A stretch of 64,000 nucleotides of DNA from Thermococcus sp. CX2 (GCF_012027555.1 NZ_SNUQ01000002.1:124001-188000); one strand, 5' to 3'. Shown: positions 18,073 to 26,344, numbered from the stretch's first letter. Notes: a model not told the origin generated them from the sequence alone. Numbers and translations: made by a program.

Positions 18073-18103
18073 GATATAAAATTTGTGTAACTATAGTAGT
18101 TAC
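18073..18103 (-). promoter_or_regulatory. Promoter with inverted repeat upstream of the phosphotransferase-like gene
   Basis: On the minus strand GTAACTACTATAGTTAC (18087-18103; 6-base arms, 5-base spacer) is followed 4 bases on by the TATA box TTTTATATC (18073-18082). A palindrome abutting the upstream side of TATA is typical of an archaeal activator site or a repressor that blocks TBP. The TrmB-like protein encoded downstream is the obvious candidate to bind it. Confidence 0.5.
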
Positions 18104-18266
18104 AGTTTTTGATTCTTAACTAAAACCGTAGAAGGAGTTTAGTTTTCTCACAGACGAACGAATAGCTTTTGTGTTACCGTAAGTCCCCTCGTCGTCCTAA
18201 AAATCAAAATGTCTCAAAGTGTGAGCACGAGAAACAACCTTTAAAGGAAAACCTCGAACTAATACC

Positions 18267-19169
18267 ATGCGCGTCCTCCCACTCGCGTCGGAGAGCCTCG
18301 GCGTTAGAAGTCTGGCGACGTTCGTGGAAGCCGGAGGAATTAAAATTCTCATCGACCCAGGTGTCGCCCTCGGGCCGAAGCGCTACGGCCTTCCACCGGC
18401 GAAGGCTGAAATGGAGGCGCTCCAGAAGATGAGACGGAAGCTTCAGGGCTACGCGCGGAGGAGTGACGTCGTCGTTATCTCCCACTACCACTATGACCAC
18501 TACACACCGTTCTTCGAGGGACTCTACGAGAGCTCAAGCGAGAGCTACGCGAGGGAGATATACGAGAGAAAGCTCCTTTTCATAAAGCACCCACGGGAAA
18601 ACATAAACTTCAGCCAGAAAAAGAGGGCCTGGGTCTTCCTCAAAAACGCCGAACCGATAGCGAAGAAGATTGAGTTCGCCGATGGCAAATCCTTCGACCT
18701 CGGCGGCGTTGAGTTGGAGTTCTCTCCAGCCGTTCCCCACGGAAGCGAAGGTTCCAGGCTCGGCTTCGTTGTGATGACGCTCATCGACGACGGCTCTGAG
18801 AGAGTAATCCACGCGAGCGATATTCAGCTCCTCAACAGGAAATCTGTGGAGTGGATAATCGAGAAGGTTCCAGATTTGCTCATAACTGGGGGACCACCGA
18901 CATACCTCGGTAAGCGCGCTGAGGGAAGCTGGGAGGCGGGCATTAAAAACCTCAACGAGATAATCCGCGAAACAGGAGCAGAGATAATACTCGACCACCA
19001 CATCATCAGGGATAAGAACTATCCGAGGTTCTTCGACGAGCTCGAGGATAGACCAAAGACATTCGCGGGCTACCTGAAGGTTGAAGACCGACCGCTGGAG
19101 GCTTACAGGCGGGAACTTCACAAAATCGAGAAAGGTGAGGAGGTAGAGGTACCGTTCAAACTAAGGTGA
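18267..19169 (+). CDS. UPF0282 metallo-beta-lactamase-fold protein
   Basis: A 300-residue putative metal-dependent hydrolase of the UPF0282 family. The metal motif is VVISHYHYDHYTPFF (about residue 72), with later ligands probably in AVPHGSEGSRLGF (about 156), IHASDIQLL (about 185) and ILDHHIIRDKNY (about 242). The fold is that of metallo-beta-lactamases; its substrate is not known. A TATA-bearing palindrome CCTTTAAAGG (18239-18248) lies about 20 bases before the ATG, so the leader is very short or absent. Single gene, divergent from the phosphotransferase-like gene. Confidence 0.88.
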   Translation: MRVLPLASESLGVRSLATFVEAGGIKILIDPGVALGPKRYGLPPAKAEMEALQKMRRKLQGYARRSDVVVISHYHYDHYTPFFEGLYESSSESYAREIYERKLLFIKHPRENINFSQKKRAWVFLKNAEPIAKKIEFADGKSFDLGGVELEFSPAVPHGSEGSRLGFVVMTLIDDGSERVIHASDIQLLNRKSVEWIIEKVPDLLITGGPPTYLGKRAEGSWEAGIKNLNEIIRETGAEIILDHHIIRDKNYPRFFDELEDRPKTFAGYLKVEDRPLEAYRRELHKIEKGEEVEVPFKLR

Positions 19170-19404
19170 GGGGAAGCCGCCGTCCACGGGGATAGCCACT
19201 GGTCGAGTGCGTGGAAGAGCAGTGCCTTGGTGAGATCATGCTTCGGGGAAAAGTGGTGGAAGAGGCCTCCTTTCAAAGACCCGCCTTTATTGCTATCCCA
19301 TCCATCGTAACCTCGTTGTAGGCCTGTCGCTGAAGAGTTCAAAGCCACTTCAATTATTCTCCTTTCATTTTTTCGCCATTCACATCCACTACCCCAATCA
19401 AAAC

Positions 19405-19878
19405 TCACGGGTGCTCGATTCCATCAATAATCTCCCCTTTTTGAAACGCCCTGAGAACGCGCTTTATCCAGTCCTGTACAAGGGGCCTCAGGTCGATGTT
19501 CTCCCTGAGGATCCAGCCGTCAAAGACCCTCTTCGCTATTATTTCCCCTTTAATAGGCTCGGTCATCAGGCGCATGTATCTGGCCTCAGTGTATTTCTTG
19601 CCGAGTTTCCCGAACTTGTCGGCTATGCACAGAATGAAGACGGCCACTCCCTTACCATCAAAGCCGTTTCTGGAGCGGATGAATTCTATAACACTCGGCA
19701 GGGGTCTCTCGTAGTAGATGGGAGCGCCTATGACCACCAGATCGCAGTCGTCAACGTTGGGGCTTTCGGTGACCCTGGCTACTTTTACCTCCGCTACGTC
19801 TCTTATCGCCTCCGCCATCCAGTGAGCGACCTTCTCCGTTGAGCCTCGCTTGGTGTCGTATATTATGCAGACCCTCAC
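19405..19878 (-). CDS. Flavodoxin-domain protein
   Basis: A 157-residue flavodoxin-like protein. The FMN phosphate loop is YDTKRGSTEKVA at residues about 7-18. VVIGAPIYYERPLPSVIEFI (about 50) is the second FMN-contacting segment. It resembles the flavodoxin domains of protoporphyrinogen-oxidase-like (HemG-type) proteins. Start chosen at GTG 19878 (MRVCIIYDTKRG), with GGTGA before it; the earlier in-frame ATG lies within the promoter. A 6-base-arm palindrome spans the likely transcription start. The redox partner is unknown. Confidence 0.85.
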   Translation of the reverse strand: MRVCIIYDTKRGSTEKVAHWMAEAIRDVAEVKVARVTESPNVDDCDLVVIGAPIYYERPLPSVIEFIRSRNGFDGKGVAVFILCIADKFGKLGKKYTEARYMRLMTEPIKGEIIAKRVFDGWILRENIDLRPLVQDWIKRVLRAFQKGEIIDGIEHP

Positions 19879-19888
19879 GATTTCACCT

Positions 19889-19902
19889 ACCGACTGGTCG
19901 GT
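19889..19902 (-). promoter_or_regulatory. Palindrome at the flavodoxin-gene transcription start
   Basis: ACCGACTGGTCGGT has perfect 6-base arms around a 2-base centre. The TATA-like GGTTTAAGTAG (19909-19919) lies about 10 bases upstream on the minus strand, so the palindrome covers the expected start of transcription. The sequence resembles operators of TetR-family repressors, though no such gene is next to it. Confidence 0.5.
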
Positions 19903-19977
19903 TTTGGTACTACTTAAACCTTTCAAACGAGGAAAGCCTTAAATCGAGGGAGGAGAAAGTTGTTTCAGGTGAGGGAG

Positions 19978-21150
19978 ATGAGGGATTTCTATATCGCCCA
20001 CGAGGAGGATATAAAAGCCGGAAAGACCACTGACGTTTACTTCATCAGGACAAAGAAGATCCTTGAGGAAAAGGGCATCCACAAGAAGGTTTTCGCCGAC
20101 GTAACCACGACTGGACTTCCGAAGGGCTGGAAGTGGGGAGTTCTGGCCGGAATCGAAGAAGTTGCCAAGCTCCTCGAAGGTCTGCCGGTGAACGTCTACG
20201 CCATGCCAGAGGGGACGATATTCCACCCCTATGAGCCGGTTCTTCAGATTGAGGGATACTATGAGGAGTTCGGCATCTACGAGACTGCTCTAATCGGCAT
20301 GCTCAGCCAGGCGAGCGGTATAGCCACCGCAGCATTGAGGGTTAAGATCGCCGCCAACTTCAAGCCAGTCTATTCCTTCGGCATAAGGCACCTGCATCCA
20401 GCCATAGCACCGATGATTGACCGCTCGGCATTCATAGGCGGCTGCGACGGGGTTTCTGGTGTTCTAGGGGCGGAGATGATAGGTGAAAAGCCCGTTGGAA
20501 CGATGCCCCACGCACTGATTCTCACCGTAGGCGACCAGGTGAAGGCGTGGAAGTACTTCGACGAAGTTATCGAACCAGAGGTGCCGAGGACGGCTTTAGT
20601 GGACACCTTCTGCGACGAGAAGTTCGAGGCTCTGATGGCGGCTGAAGCTTTGGGAGAACGCCTGACCGCGGTGAGGCTCGACACACCCGGCTCGAGAAGG
20701 GGCAACTTCAGGAGGATAATCGAGGAGGTTCGCTGGGAGCTCGATTTGAGGGGCTATGACCACGTTAAAATCTTCGTCAGTGGTGGGCTGAACGAGGAGA
20801 GCATAAAGGAAATAGTGGACATAGCAGATGCTTTCGGCGTTGGCTCGTCCATAGCCAGTGCGAAGCCCATAGACTTCTCTCTTGACATAGTCGAGATTGA
20901 AGGAAAGCCCTTCACCAAGCGCGGCAAGCTGAGCGGGAGGAAGCAGATTTACCGCTGTGAGAACGGCCACTATCACCGCGTCCCAGCAGACAAAAAGCTC
21001 GAACGCTGTCCTGTTTGTGGTGCCAAAGTCGAGCCTCTCCTAAAGCCGCTCATCAAAAACGGAGAAATTGTCGCCGAGCTCCCGAAGGCGAGGGAGATAA
21101 GGGAGTATGTCTTGGAGCAAGCAGAGAGGTTTAAGCTGGACCTCGAATGA
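19978..21150 (+). CDS. Nicotinate phosphoribosyltransferase
   Basis: NAD salvage enzyme that joins nicotinate to PRPP, 390 residues. Visible family segments: VNVYAMPEGTIFHPYEPVLQ (about 75), FGIRHLHPAIAPMIDRSAFI (about 130), DTFCDEKFEAL (about 208), VRLDTPGSRRGNF (about 237), IFVSGGLNEESIKEI (about 264) and GVGSSIASAKP (about 288). A zinc-ribbon-like C-terminus has RCENGHYHRVPADKKLERCP followed by VCG, as in archaeal versions. The ATG at 19978 follows GGTGAGGGAG; the frame also opens at TTG 19960. Its stop overlaps the next small open frame. Confidence 0.93.
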   Translation: MRDFYIAHEEDIKAGKTTDVYFIRTKKILEEKGIHKKVFADVTTTGLPKGWKWGVLAGIEEVAKLLEGLPVNVYAMPEGTIFHPYEPVLQIEGYYEEFGIYETALIGMLSQASGIATAALRVKIAANFKPVYSFGIRHLHPAIAPMIDRSAFIGGCDGVSGVLGAEMIGEKPVGTMPHALILTVGDQVKAWKYFDEVIEPEVPRTALVDTFCDEKFEALMAAEALGERLTAVRLDTPGSRRGNFRRIIEEVRWELDLRGYDHVKIFVSGGLNEESIKEIVDIADAFGVGSSIASAKPIDFSLDIVEIEGKPFTKRGKLSGRKQIYRCENGHYHRVPADKKLERCPVCGAKVEPLLKPLIKNGEIVAELPKAREIREYVLEQAERFKLDLE

Positions 21151-21161
21151 AGGGTGGTTCG

Positions 21162-21311
21162 ATGGGCATTCCAAATAAGGAGATAATCGATTCCGATTTT
21201 ATCTTCCTTGCCATATTCTTTCTCGCCATATTTCTGACCATTAAAACCCTCGAAATGAAGGCGGAGAAAGCGCTTAAGGAGCTTGAAAAGGGCAAATCGA
21301 ATGAAGAATGA
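21162..21311 (+). CDS. Small single-helix membrane protein
   Basis: A 49-residue protein missed by ordinary length cut-offs: MGIPNKEIIDSDFIFLAIFF continues through one transmembrane helix to a charged, lysine/glutamate-rich tail ending KSNEE. AGGGTGGT precedes the ATG at 21162. An ATG at 21147 in the same frame overlaps the phosphoribosyltransferase stop codon. It is therefore translationally linked to that gene. Function unknown; the composition (one helix, amphipathic tail) is typical of small bitopic membrane proteins. Confidence 0.6.
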   Translation: MGIPNKEIIDSDFIFLAIFFLAIFLTIKTLEMKAEKALKELEKGKSNEE

Positions 21312-21330
21312 GAGGAAAAAAGAAGAGACT

Positions 21331-21540
<210 letters not shown>

Positions 21541-21567
21541 TCACCGGGGTTAGATGCACCTCTGGGA

Positions 21568-21580
21568 ATATAAACTTTTT
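21568..21580 (-). promoter_or_regulatory. TATA box of the Asp-type ferredoxin gene
   Basis: AAAAAGTTTATATT on the minus strand, about 35-45 bases before the ATG at 21534. It is nearly identical to the box of the neighbouring ferredoxin gene. Confidence 0.6.
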
Positions 21581-21657
21581 GTTGGAATTCCCCGGCGTGT
21601 GGATTATGGAACGGGCCGCCGGCGCCCGGGCTGGATGGGAAAAGAAGAAGGAGGCAT

Positions 21658-21855
<198 letters not shown>

Positions 21856-21880
21856 TCACCAGGTTTGGGTGAATTTCTTC

Positions 21881-21893
21881 TAATATAAACTTT
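21881..21893 (-). promoter_or_regulatory. TATA box of the all-Cys ferredoxin gene
   Basis: AAAGTTTATATTA on the minus strand, about 35 bases before the ATG at 21849. Confidence 0.6.
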
Positions 21894-22025
21894 TCGACAG
21901 ATGAACTTTTTGGCATATATAAATGGGCGTGTAAAAGGGTACTGGGAGAAGCTTTGATGTACAGAAGACGCTAGCCCGTGGGTATTCCAAGTTTCATAGA
22001 AGGGACAAAGTTTGAAAAGAGGACA

Positions 22026-22556
22026 TCAGAATATGCCCAGCCTCTTCTTGTACTCATCACTTATCCTGTCCGGCGTCCACGGCGGGTCAAAGGTGAGCTC
22101 GATCTCGGCGTCCTTAACCCCTGGAATCTCGAGTATCTTGTCCTCAACGGCCCTGAGAATCCACATCGTCAGCGGGCAGCCGGGGGTGGTCATCGTCATC
22201 TTGACGTAGACGGTCTTGTCGGGCCTGATGTCCAGCTCATATATAAGACCCAGATTAACGACATCAACGCCGATTTCCGGGTCGATGACTTCCTTGAGCT
22301 TTTCGAGTACGATCTCTTTGGTGACTTCGGCGTCCTCATCAACGGTCTTCTCGCGCTCTCGGTTTATCGTTATCGTACCTATACCCTCTATTTTCTGAAG
22401 CTCGGCGTTGAGCCTTATGAGAACGTCATCTATGTTAGGAGTGTCCTTGGCGAGTGTAATCGTTATGGAATTATCTTCCCCTATTTCAAGTCCCTTAACG
22501 TACTTCTCATCAACCACCGCTTTAACCTTCTCCATTACCTCTTCCTTGGTTACCAT
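22026..22556 (-). CDS. MIP18/DUF59-family iron-sulfur assembly protein
   Basis: A 176-residue protein whose second half is a classical MIP18 (SufT/PaaD-like) domain: EVIDPEIGVDVVNLGLIYEL (about 90), MTTPGCPLTMWILRAVE (about 124) with its single reactive Cys, and LTFDPPWTPDRISDEYKK at the end. The first 75 residues look like a second, degenerate copy (IGEDNSITITLAKDTPNIDD). Family members help deliver or mature Fe-S clusters in target proteins. GGTGGTGAATT precedes the ATG. Location near two ferredoxins fits a link with Fe-S proteins but proves nothing. Confidence 0.87.
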   Translation of the reverse strand: MVTKEEVMEKVKAVVDEKYVKGLEIGEDNSITITLAKDTPNIDDVLIRLNAELQKIEGIGTITINREREKTVDEDAEVTKEIVLEKLKEVIDPEIGVDVVNLGLIYELDIRPDKTVYVKMTMTTPGCPLTMWILRAVEDKILEIPGVKDAEIELTFDPPWTPDRISDEYKKRLGIF

Positions 22557-22619
22557 AATTCACCACCTAAGCGAAGTTCAGGATGACAAATTTAAACCTT
22601 TTGGGTCAGAAATGAGTAG

Positions 22620-23360
22620 TCAGCGGGATAGGATGTCAGATATCAATGTCTCCGCTATTCCAGGGGTTATAGCCCTCGCCCTGAGCTCACGGAGAACCCT
22701 CTGGATGGCGAATCGCTTTACGCTGGGCGCTTTCCTAAAGGTCTCCCACAGAAGGGGACAGCCGAACTTGAGGTCGTACTTTCCACCTATGAGCTCGATT
22801 ATCTCGGCCTTGTCGAGGGCAAGAAAAGCCGGGAGGTTCAGCGTTACCATGTCTCCGTTCTTGTAGATGGAAATAAGGCCAGAGCTCAGCAAGTCGCCGC
22901 TGGCTACGATTTTGGCACCTATCTCTCTCGCGTAGTCCTCAACGGCCTTTATGACCATCGAATGGCACCGGCCGCAGATTGGGGCACCCTTGTTCATCTG
23001 CTCAGCCATCGCCTCAAGATAACCAGGAATTTCAACAAAAACCGCGCCGTAGCTTTTAGCCTTATCTACAACCTTCTCGTTCATCTGGGGAAGCTTTGCC
23101 GTAACGGGGACAACCTCGAAGCCAGCCCAGCGGAGGATTTTGAGAGTCGAGGTGCTGTCAGAGCCGGCAGAAAAAGCCAGGGCTATTTTTTCACCAACGG
23201 GTGAGCGGTCGAAGTCTTTTCCAGTCAGACGATATTCAAGGAGGGCCTTAAGACGGGAGTAGGATCTCTCGCCAATGTAAGGCCTAACCTGCTCAAGGGC
23301 CTCGCGGTTGTACTCAAGGCGGTATCGCTTGACGGAGTCGTCTCCAACAACTCTCAGCAT
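22620..23360 (-). CDS. PP-loop (adenine nucleotide alpha-hydrolase) ATPase
   Basis: A 246-residue ATP pyrophosphatase-type enzyme. The PP-loop is ALAFSAGSDSTSTLKIL at about residue 58. GAPICGRCHSMVIKAVEDY (about 130) has a CxxC pair, and IVASGDLLSSGL (about 155) is the second nucleotide segment. Enzymes of this fold activate a substrate by adenylation, for example in tRNA thiolation or NAD synthesis. The particular reaction is unknown. Start chosen at MLRVVGDDSVKRY (23360), which lies about 25 bases from a TATA-like GTTAATAAG; the longer frame to 23468 runs into the neighbouring insertion element. Confidence 0.82.
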   Translation of the reverse strand: MLRVVGDDSVKRYRLEYNREALEQVRPYIGERSYSRLKALLEYRLTGKDFDRSPVGEKIALAFSAGSDSTSTLKILRWAGFEVVPVTAKLPQMNEKVVDKAKSYGAVFVEIPGYLEAMAEQMNKGAPICGRCHSMVIKAVEDYAREIGAKIVASGDLLSSGLISIYKNGDMVTLNLPAFLALDKAEIIELIGGKYDLKFGCPLLWETFRKAPSVKRFAIQRVLRELRARAITPGIAETLISDILSR

Positions 23361-23506
23361 CAAAGACCCGAAAGTTGCAGAACTTATTAACCTTACTCCC
23401 TTGAAAGCCTCGCTGTTCATGGTGGGGATGCAATAAACAAAGAACCGACCCATCGAGAAGGTAGGCAATACTCTTTTAAAACCTAAAAATCATACCATAC
23501 TTTAAG

Positions 23507-24823
23507 ATGAAGAGAACTGTAACAGTAAAACTCCAACCGAGCAAAGAACAAGAAAAACTCCTCACAGAGTTAGCTGATACTGGAGCAAAAGTCTGGAATG
23601 AAGTAAACTACCTTAGGAGAAGACAATTCTTTGAAGGCAAAGGAGTGGATTATGGAGCAACAGAAAGGACCATTTACGAGAAATACAAGGCTGAAATAGG
23701 TTCGGCAACAGTCCAACAAATCTGCCGAAAGAACGCCGAGAGCTGGCGGAGTTTCTTCGCCCTCTTGAGGAAACACAGGAAGAGAGAACTCCCCTACTGG
23801 CTTGGAAAACCATCACCGCCCGGTTACCAGAAGGAGGACGGCAAGAGAAAACCCATAATCATCTTCAGAAACGACCAATACAAAATTGAGGGAAACAAAC
23901 TGATTCTCAAAGGCATTGGTAAATACGGGAGGCTGGAAATCCAGTTCAAGGGGAGGATACACCTGGAGGGCAAGCAGGGGCGTTTGGAGATAGTTTACGA
24001 CGAGGCCAAAGGCAAGTGGTATGCTCATATCAGCATTTCAGAAGTCAGGGAGAGACTGGAAGGCAAGGAGTGGGTTAGCATTCCGAAAACACCAAAAGGG
24101 AACCTAACGGCTGGAATTGACTTGGGAGTGAACAATCTTTTGGCCGTTTATGTTGGAAACGGCCAAAGTTTTCTCGTGAATGGAAGACCACTAAAGAGCA
24201 TTGCCTTTTATTGGCAGAAGAGGATTACCAATTACCAGTCAAAGCTCAATAAAAACGGCAAGAAGACGAGTAAGAAACTGAAAAGAATGCATCAAAAGTG
24301 GAAACTTCAGGCTAAGGACTACGTGAATTCGGCGGTTAGACAAACGGTTAGGAAACTCTACGAACTCGGAGTTTCGAGAATCGTCGTTGGTTACCCGAAG
24401 GGCATCAGTAGGAACTCCGACAAGGGTAAACGCCAGAACTTTCTTCTCTCAAGAGTCTGGCTGTTCAACTACACCATTCAGCGTCTCAAAGAAGTTGCCG
24501 AAGAGTATGGTATTGTTGTTGAGGTTGTTGATGAGGCCTACTCTTCCATCACTTGCCCCTTCTGTGGACAGCCCCATTATGGGGCTCGCTTTGTTAGAGG
24601 ATTGTATTTATGTCCACGGAAGGGGCTGGTTTTGAATGCCGACCTTGTTGGAGCGTTTAACATTTTGAAGAAGGTTGTTAGAACGATAACCCCGACTCTG
24701 GAGGGTCTTATGGCCTTCCAGAGGAGGGGTAATGGGCCTAAGACCGGGCCTGAGGGGTTGAATGACCCGAAACTGGTGACGGGAGTAGGGAAGACCCCTC
24801 AAACCTCTCCAGCCCTTGGTTAG
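23507..24823 (+). CDS. tnpB: RNA-guided nuclease TnpB of an IS200/IS605 element
   Basis: A 438-residue TnpB, full length. RuvC-like catalytic acids are Asp205 (TAGIDLGVNNLLAV), Glu343 (EVVDEAYSSITCPFCG) and Asp379 (LNADLVGAFNILK). The zinc-finger has Cys350 and Cys353 but only Cys369 on the other side (YLCPRKG), so one usual ligand position is a Lys or is supplied by another residue. TnpB proteins use the RNA of the element's right end as guide and cut DNA at the element's target site, favouring its retention. C-terminal 50 residues are low in structure and overlap the region expected to give the guide RNA. Confidence 0.92.
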   Translation: MKRTVTVKLQPSKEQEKLLTELADTGAKVWNEVNYLRRRQFFEGKGVDYGATERTIYEKYKAEIGSATVQQICRKNAESWRSFFALLRKHRKRELPYWLGKPSPPGYQKEDGKRKPIIIFRNDQYKIEGNKLILKGIGKYGRLEIQFKGRIHLEGKQGRLEIVYDEAKGKWYAHISISEVRERLEGKEWVSIPKTPKGNLTAGIDLGVNNLLAVYVGNGQSFLVNGRPLKSIAFYWQKRITNYQSKLNKNGKKTSKKLKRMHQKWKLQAKDYVNSAVRQTVRKLYELGVSRIVVGYPKGISRNSDKGKRQNFLLSRVWLFNYTIQRLKEVAEEYGIVVEVVDEAYSSITCPFCGQPHYGARFVRGLYLCPRKGLVLNADLVGAFNILKKVVRTITPTLEGLMAFQRRGNGPKTGPEGLNDPKLVTGVGKTPQTSPALG

Positions 24824-24870
24824 GGGGTTCCTCGTTGGAACCCCCACCCTTCAGGGCAGAGAGGAAGTCA
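24823..24870 (+). ncRNA. Right-end structure of the tnpB element (guide-RNA scaffold candidate)
   Basis: Starts at the last base of the tnpB stop codon. A perfect stem GGGGGTTCC-TCGTT-GGAACCCCC (24823-24845) is followed by ACCCTTCAGGGCAGAGAGGA, a segment also found alone at 4047 and 12394. In TnpB systems the 3' part of the tnpB transcript and the right end form the omega RNA, with the flanking host DNA as guide. Here the guide would read into the bpsA promoter. RNA boundaries are inferred. Confidence 0.5.
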
Positions 24871-24945
24871 GTCCGGTGGAAAACCTTTAAAAGCGCCTTA
24901 CCTTAACCCCGTCCACGAACAAAAATCCTTCTGGAGGTGCTTGAA

Positions 24946-25998
24946 ATGAGGGAAATAGTGGAGAGGGTTAAGGAGAAGACGAGCATTCCCGTTTACGAGA
25001 GGACCGTCGAGAACGTTCTGAGCGCGGTTCTCGCGAGCAGCGACGTCTGGCGCATAGTTGACCTCAGTGAGGAGCCGCTCCCGCTGGTCGTCGCGGTGAT
25101 AACGGCCCTCCACGAGCTCGGCTACATCGCTTTCGAGGAGAACGGCGTGAGGCTCACCGCCAAGGGCAAGGAGCTGGTGGAGAAGTATGGAATCGGGTCA
25201 AGAAAGGACTACACCTGCTCCCACTGCGAGGGCAAGACCGTCGAGCTCGACGCCTTCAGCGATTTACTTGAGCAGTTCAAGGAGATCGTCAAGGACAGGC
25301 CCCAGCCGCTCCACGACTTCGACCAGGCCTACGTTACGCCAGAGACCACCGTGGCGAGGATTGCCCTGATGCACACGAGGGGCGACCTTGAGAACAAGGA
25401 GGTCTTCGTCCTCGGTGACGACGACCTGACGAGCGTTGCACTCATGCTCTCGGGCCTGCCCAAGAGGATAGCCGTTCTCGACATAGACGAGCGCCTGGTT
25501 AAGTTCATCGAAAAGGTCGCCGACGAGATAGGCTTCAGCAACATTGAGATATTCACCTTCGACCTCAGGGAGCCGCTTCCAGACTACGCCCTCCACAAGT
25601 TCGACACCTTCATCACCGACCCGCCCGAGACTGTTGACGCCATAAGGGCCTTCGTCGGAAGGGGAATTGCCACCCTCAAGGGCCCAGGCTGCGCCGGCTA
25701 CTTCGGCATAACGAGGCGCGAGAGCTCTCTCGACAAGTGGCGCGATATACAGAGGGTTCTCCTCAACGAGTTCAACGTCGTCATAACGGACATCATCAGG
25801 AACTTCAACGAGTACGTCAACTGGGGCTACGAAGAGGAGACGCGCGCCTGGAAGCTCCTTCCGGTTAAGGTCAAGCCGTCCTACAACTGGTACAAGAGCT
25901 ACATGTTCAGGATTCAGACCCTGGAGGGCTCAAAGGGCTACGAGGAAAAAATAGAGAACTGGGACATCTACAACGACGAGGAAGCCTCGACTACCTGA
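24946..25998 (+). CDS. bpsA: N4-bis(aminopropyl)spermidine synthase (branched-chain polyamine synthase)
   Basis: Aminopropyltransferase that adds two aminopropyl groups from decarboxylated SAM to the same nitrogen of spermidine, giving the branched polyamine hyperthermophiles need at high temperature. 350 residues. N-terminal winged-helix-like domain, CSHC zinc-type pair (YTCSHCEGK, about 90), then the Rossmann domain with FVLGDDDLTSVALML (about 150; the GDDD motif), IAVLDIDERLVKFIE (about 172) and FITDPPETVDAI (about 220). The ATG at 24946 follows GGAGGTGCTTGAA. TATA box CCTTTAAAAGC at 24883-24893, just outside the tnpB element. Confidence 0.95.
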   Translation: MREIVERVKEKTSIPVYERTVENVLSAVLASSDVWRIVDLSEEPLPLVVAVITALHELGYIAFEENGVRLTAKGKELVEKYGIGSRKDYTCSHCEGKTVELDAFSDLLEQFKEIVKDRPQPLHDFDQAYVTPETTVARIALMHTRGDLENKEVFVLGDDDLTSVALMLSGLPKRIAVLDIDERLVKFIEKVADEIGFSNIEIFTFDLREPLPDYALHKFDTFITDPPETVDAIRAFVGRGIATLKGPGCAGYFGITRRESSLDKWRDIQRVLLNEFNVVITDIIRNFNEYVNWGYEEETRAWKLLPVKVKPSYNWYKSYMFRIQTLEGSKGYEEKIENWDIYNDEEASTT

Positions 25999-26344
25999 GC
26001 TTCTTTTTCCTGATTCTCTCCAGTTCTTTCTTCTCCTTGCCGTGCTTTTGGACGACGTATCCAGTTATAACCAACAGGACAACGCCGAGGACTAGGGCAG
26101 CATAAGCCGTTCTGCTCTCCTTTCAAGGGCTCGAGACGTTGAAGCCAGTGACTGCAGAGGCCCATATTACAAGGGGATTCTCGGCGGTGTAGATGACGAC
26201 GTAGCCGTCCAAGTCGTCGGTGTTCAGTATCTCCGCCGTGTTGCCGATGTAGCTGGTGCTTGCAATCTTAGTAGTGTTGCCACGAGATCTAACAAACTTA
26301 ACATAGATGTGAAAAGTCCAACACACTGCGCACTCATAAGACAT
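25991..26344 (-). pseudogene. Surface-protein remnant with in-frame TGA and C-terminal membrane anchor
   Basis: On the minus strand one frame runs from an ATG at 26344 through 73 codons (including TKIASTSYIGNTAEILNTDD and YVVIYTAENPLVIWASAV) to TGA at 26125-26123. The same frame then continues 43 codons to TAG: KESRTAYAALVLGVVLLVIT, then GYVV and a lysine-rich end (KKELERIRKKKLR). Extracellular beta-rich segment, one membrane helix and a basic cytoplasmic tail together look like the C-terminus of an anchored surface protein. No signal peptide is visible, so the 5' part is missing too. It overlaps the end of bpsA by 8 bases. Either a decayed gene or a sequencing error at one base. Confidence 0.55.

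Larger units (their letters stand above)
23462..24870 (+). mobile_element. IS200/IS605-family element carrying tnpB only
   Basis: The element consists of a tnpB gene with its own TATA box (CTTTTAAAACC, 23471-23481) and a structured right end. No Y1 transposase (tnpA) is present on either side, so it is a tnpB-only element, mobile only if a transposase acts in trans. The right end is a perfect 9-bp stem 24823-24845 followed by ACCCTTCAGGGCAGAGAGGA (24846-24865). Boundaries are approximate, set by the promoter of the PP-loop gene on the left and the bpsA promoter on the right. Confidence 0.75.

Noticed and set aside
19118-19408. 96-codon frame between the UPF0282 and flavodoxin genes (minus strand)
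   Set aside because: No ribosome site, atypical composition and overlap with the UPF0282 gene. The 235-base gap is left without a call.
25968-26165. 65-codon minus-strand frame after bpsA
   Set aside because: A cysteine-, arginine- and proline-rich shadow of the frame that encodes the membrane helix and basic tail.
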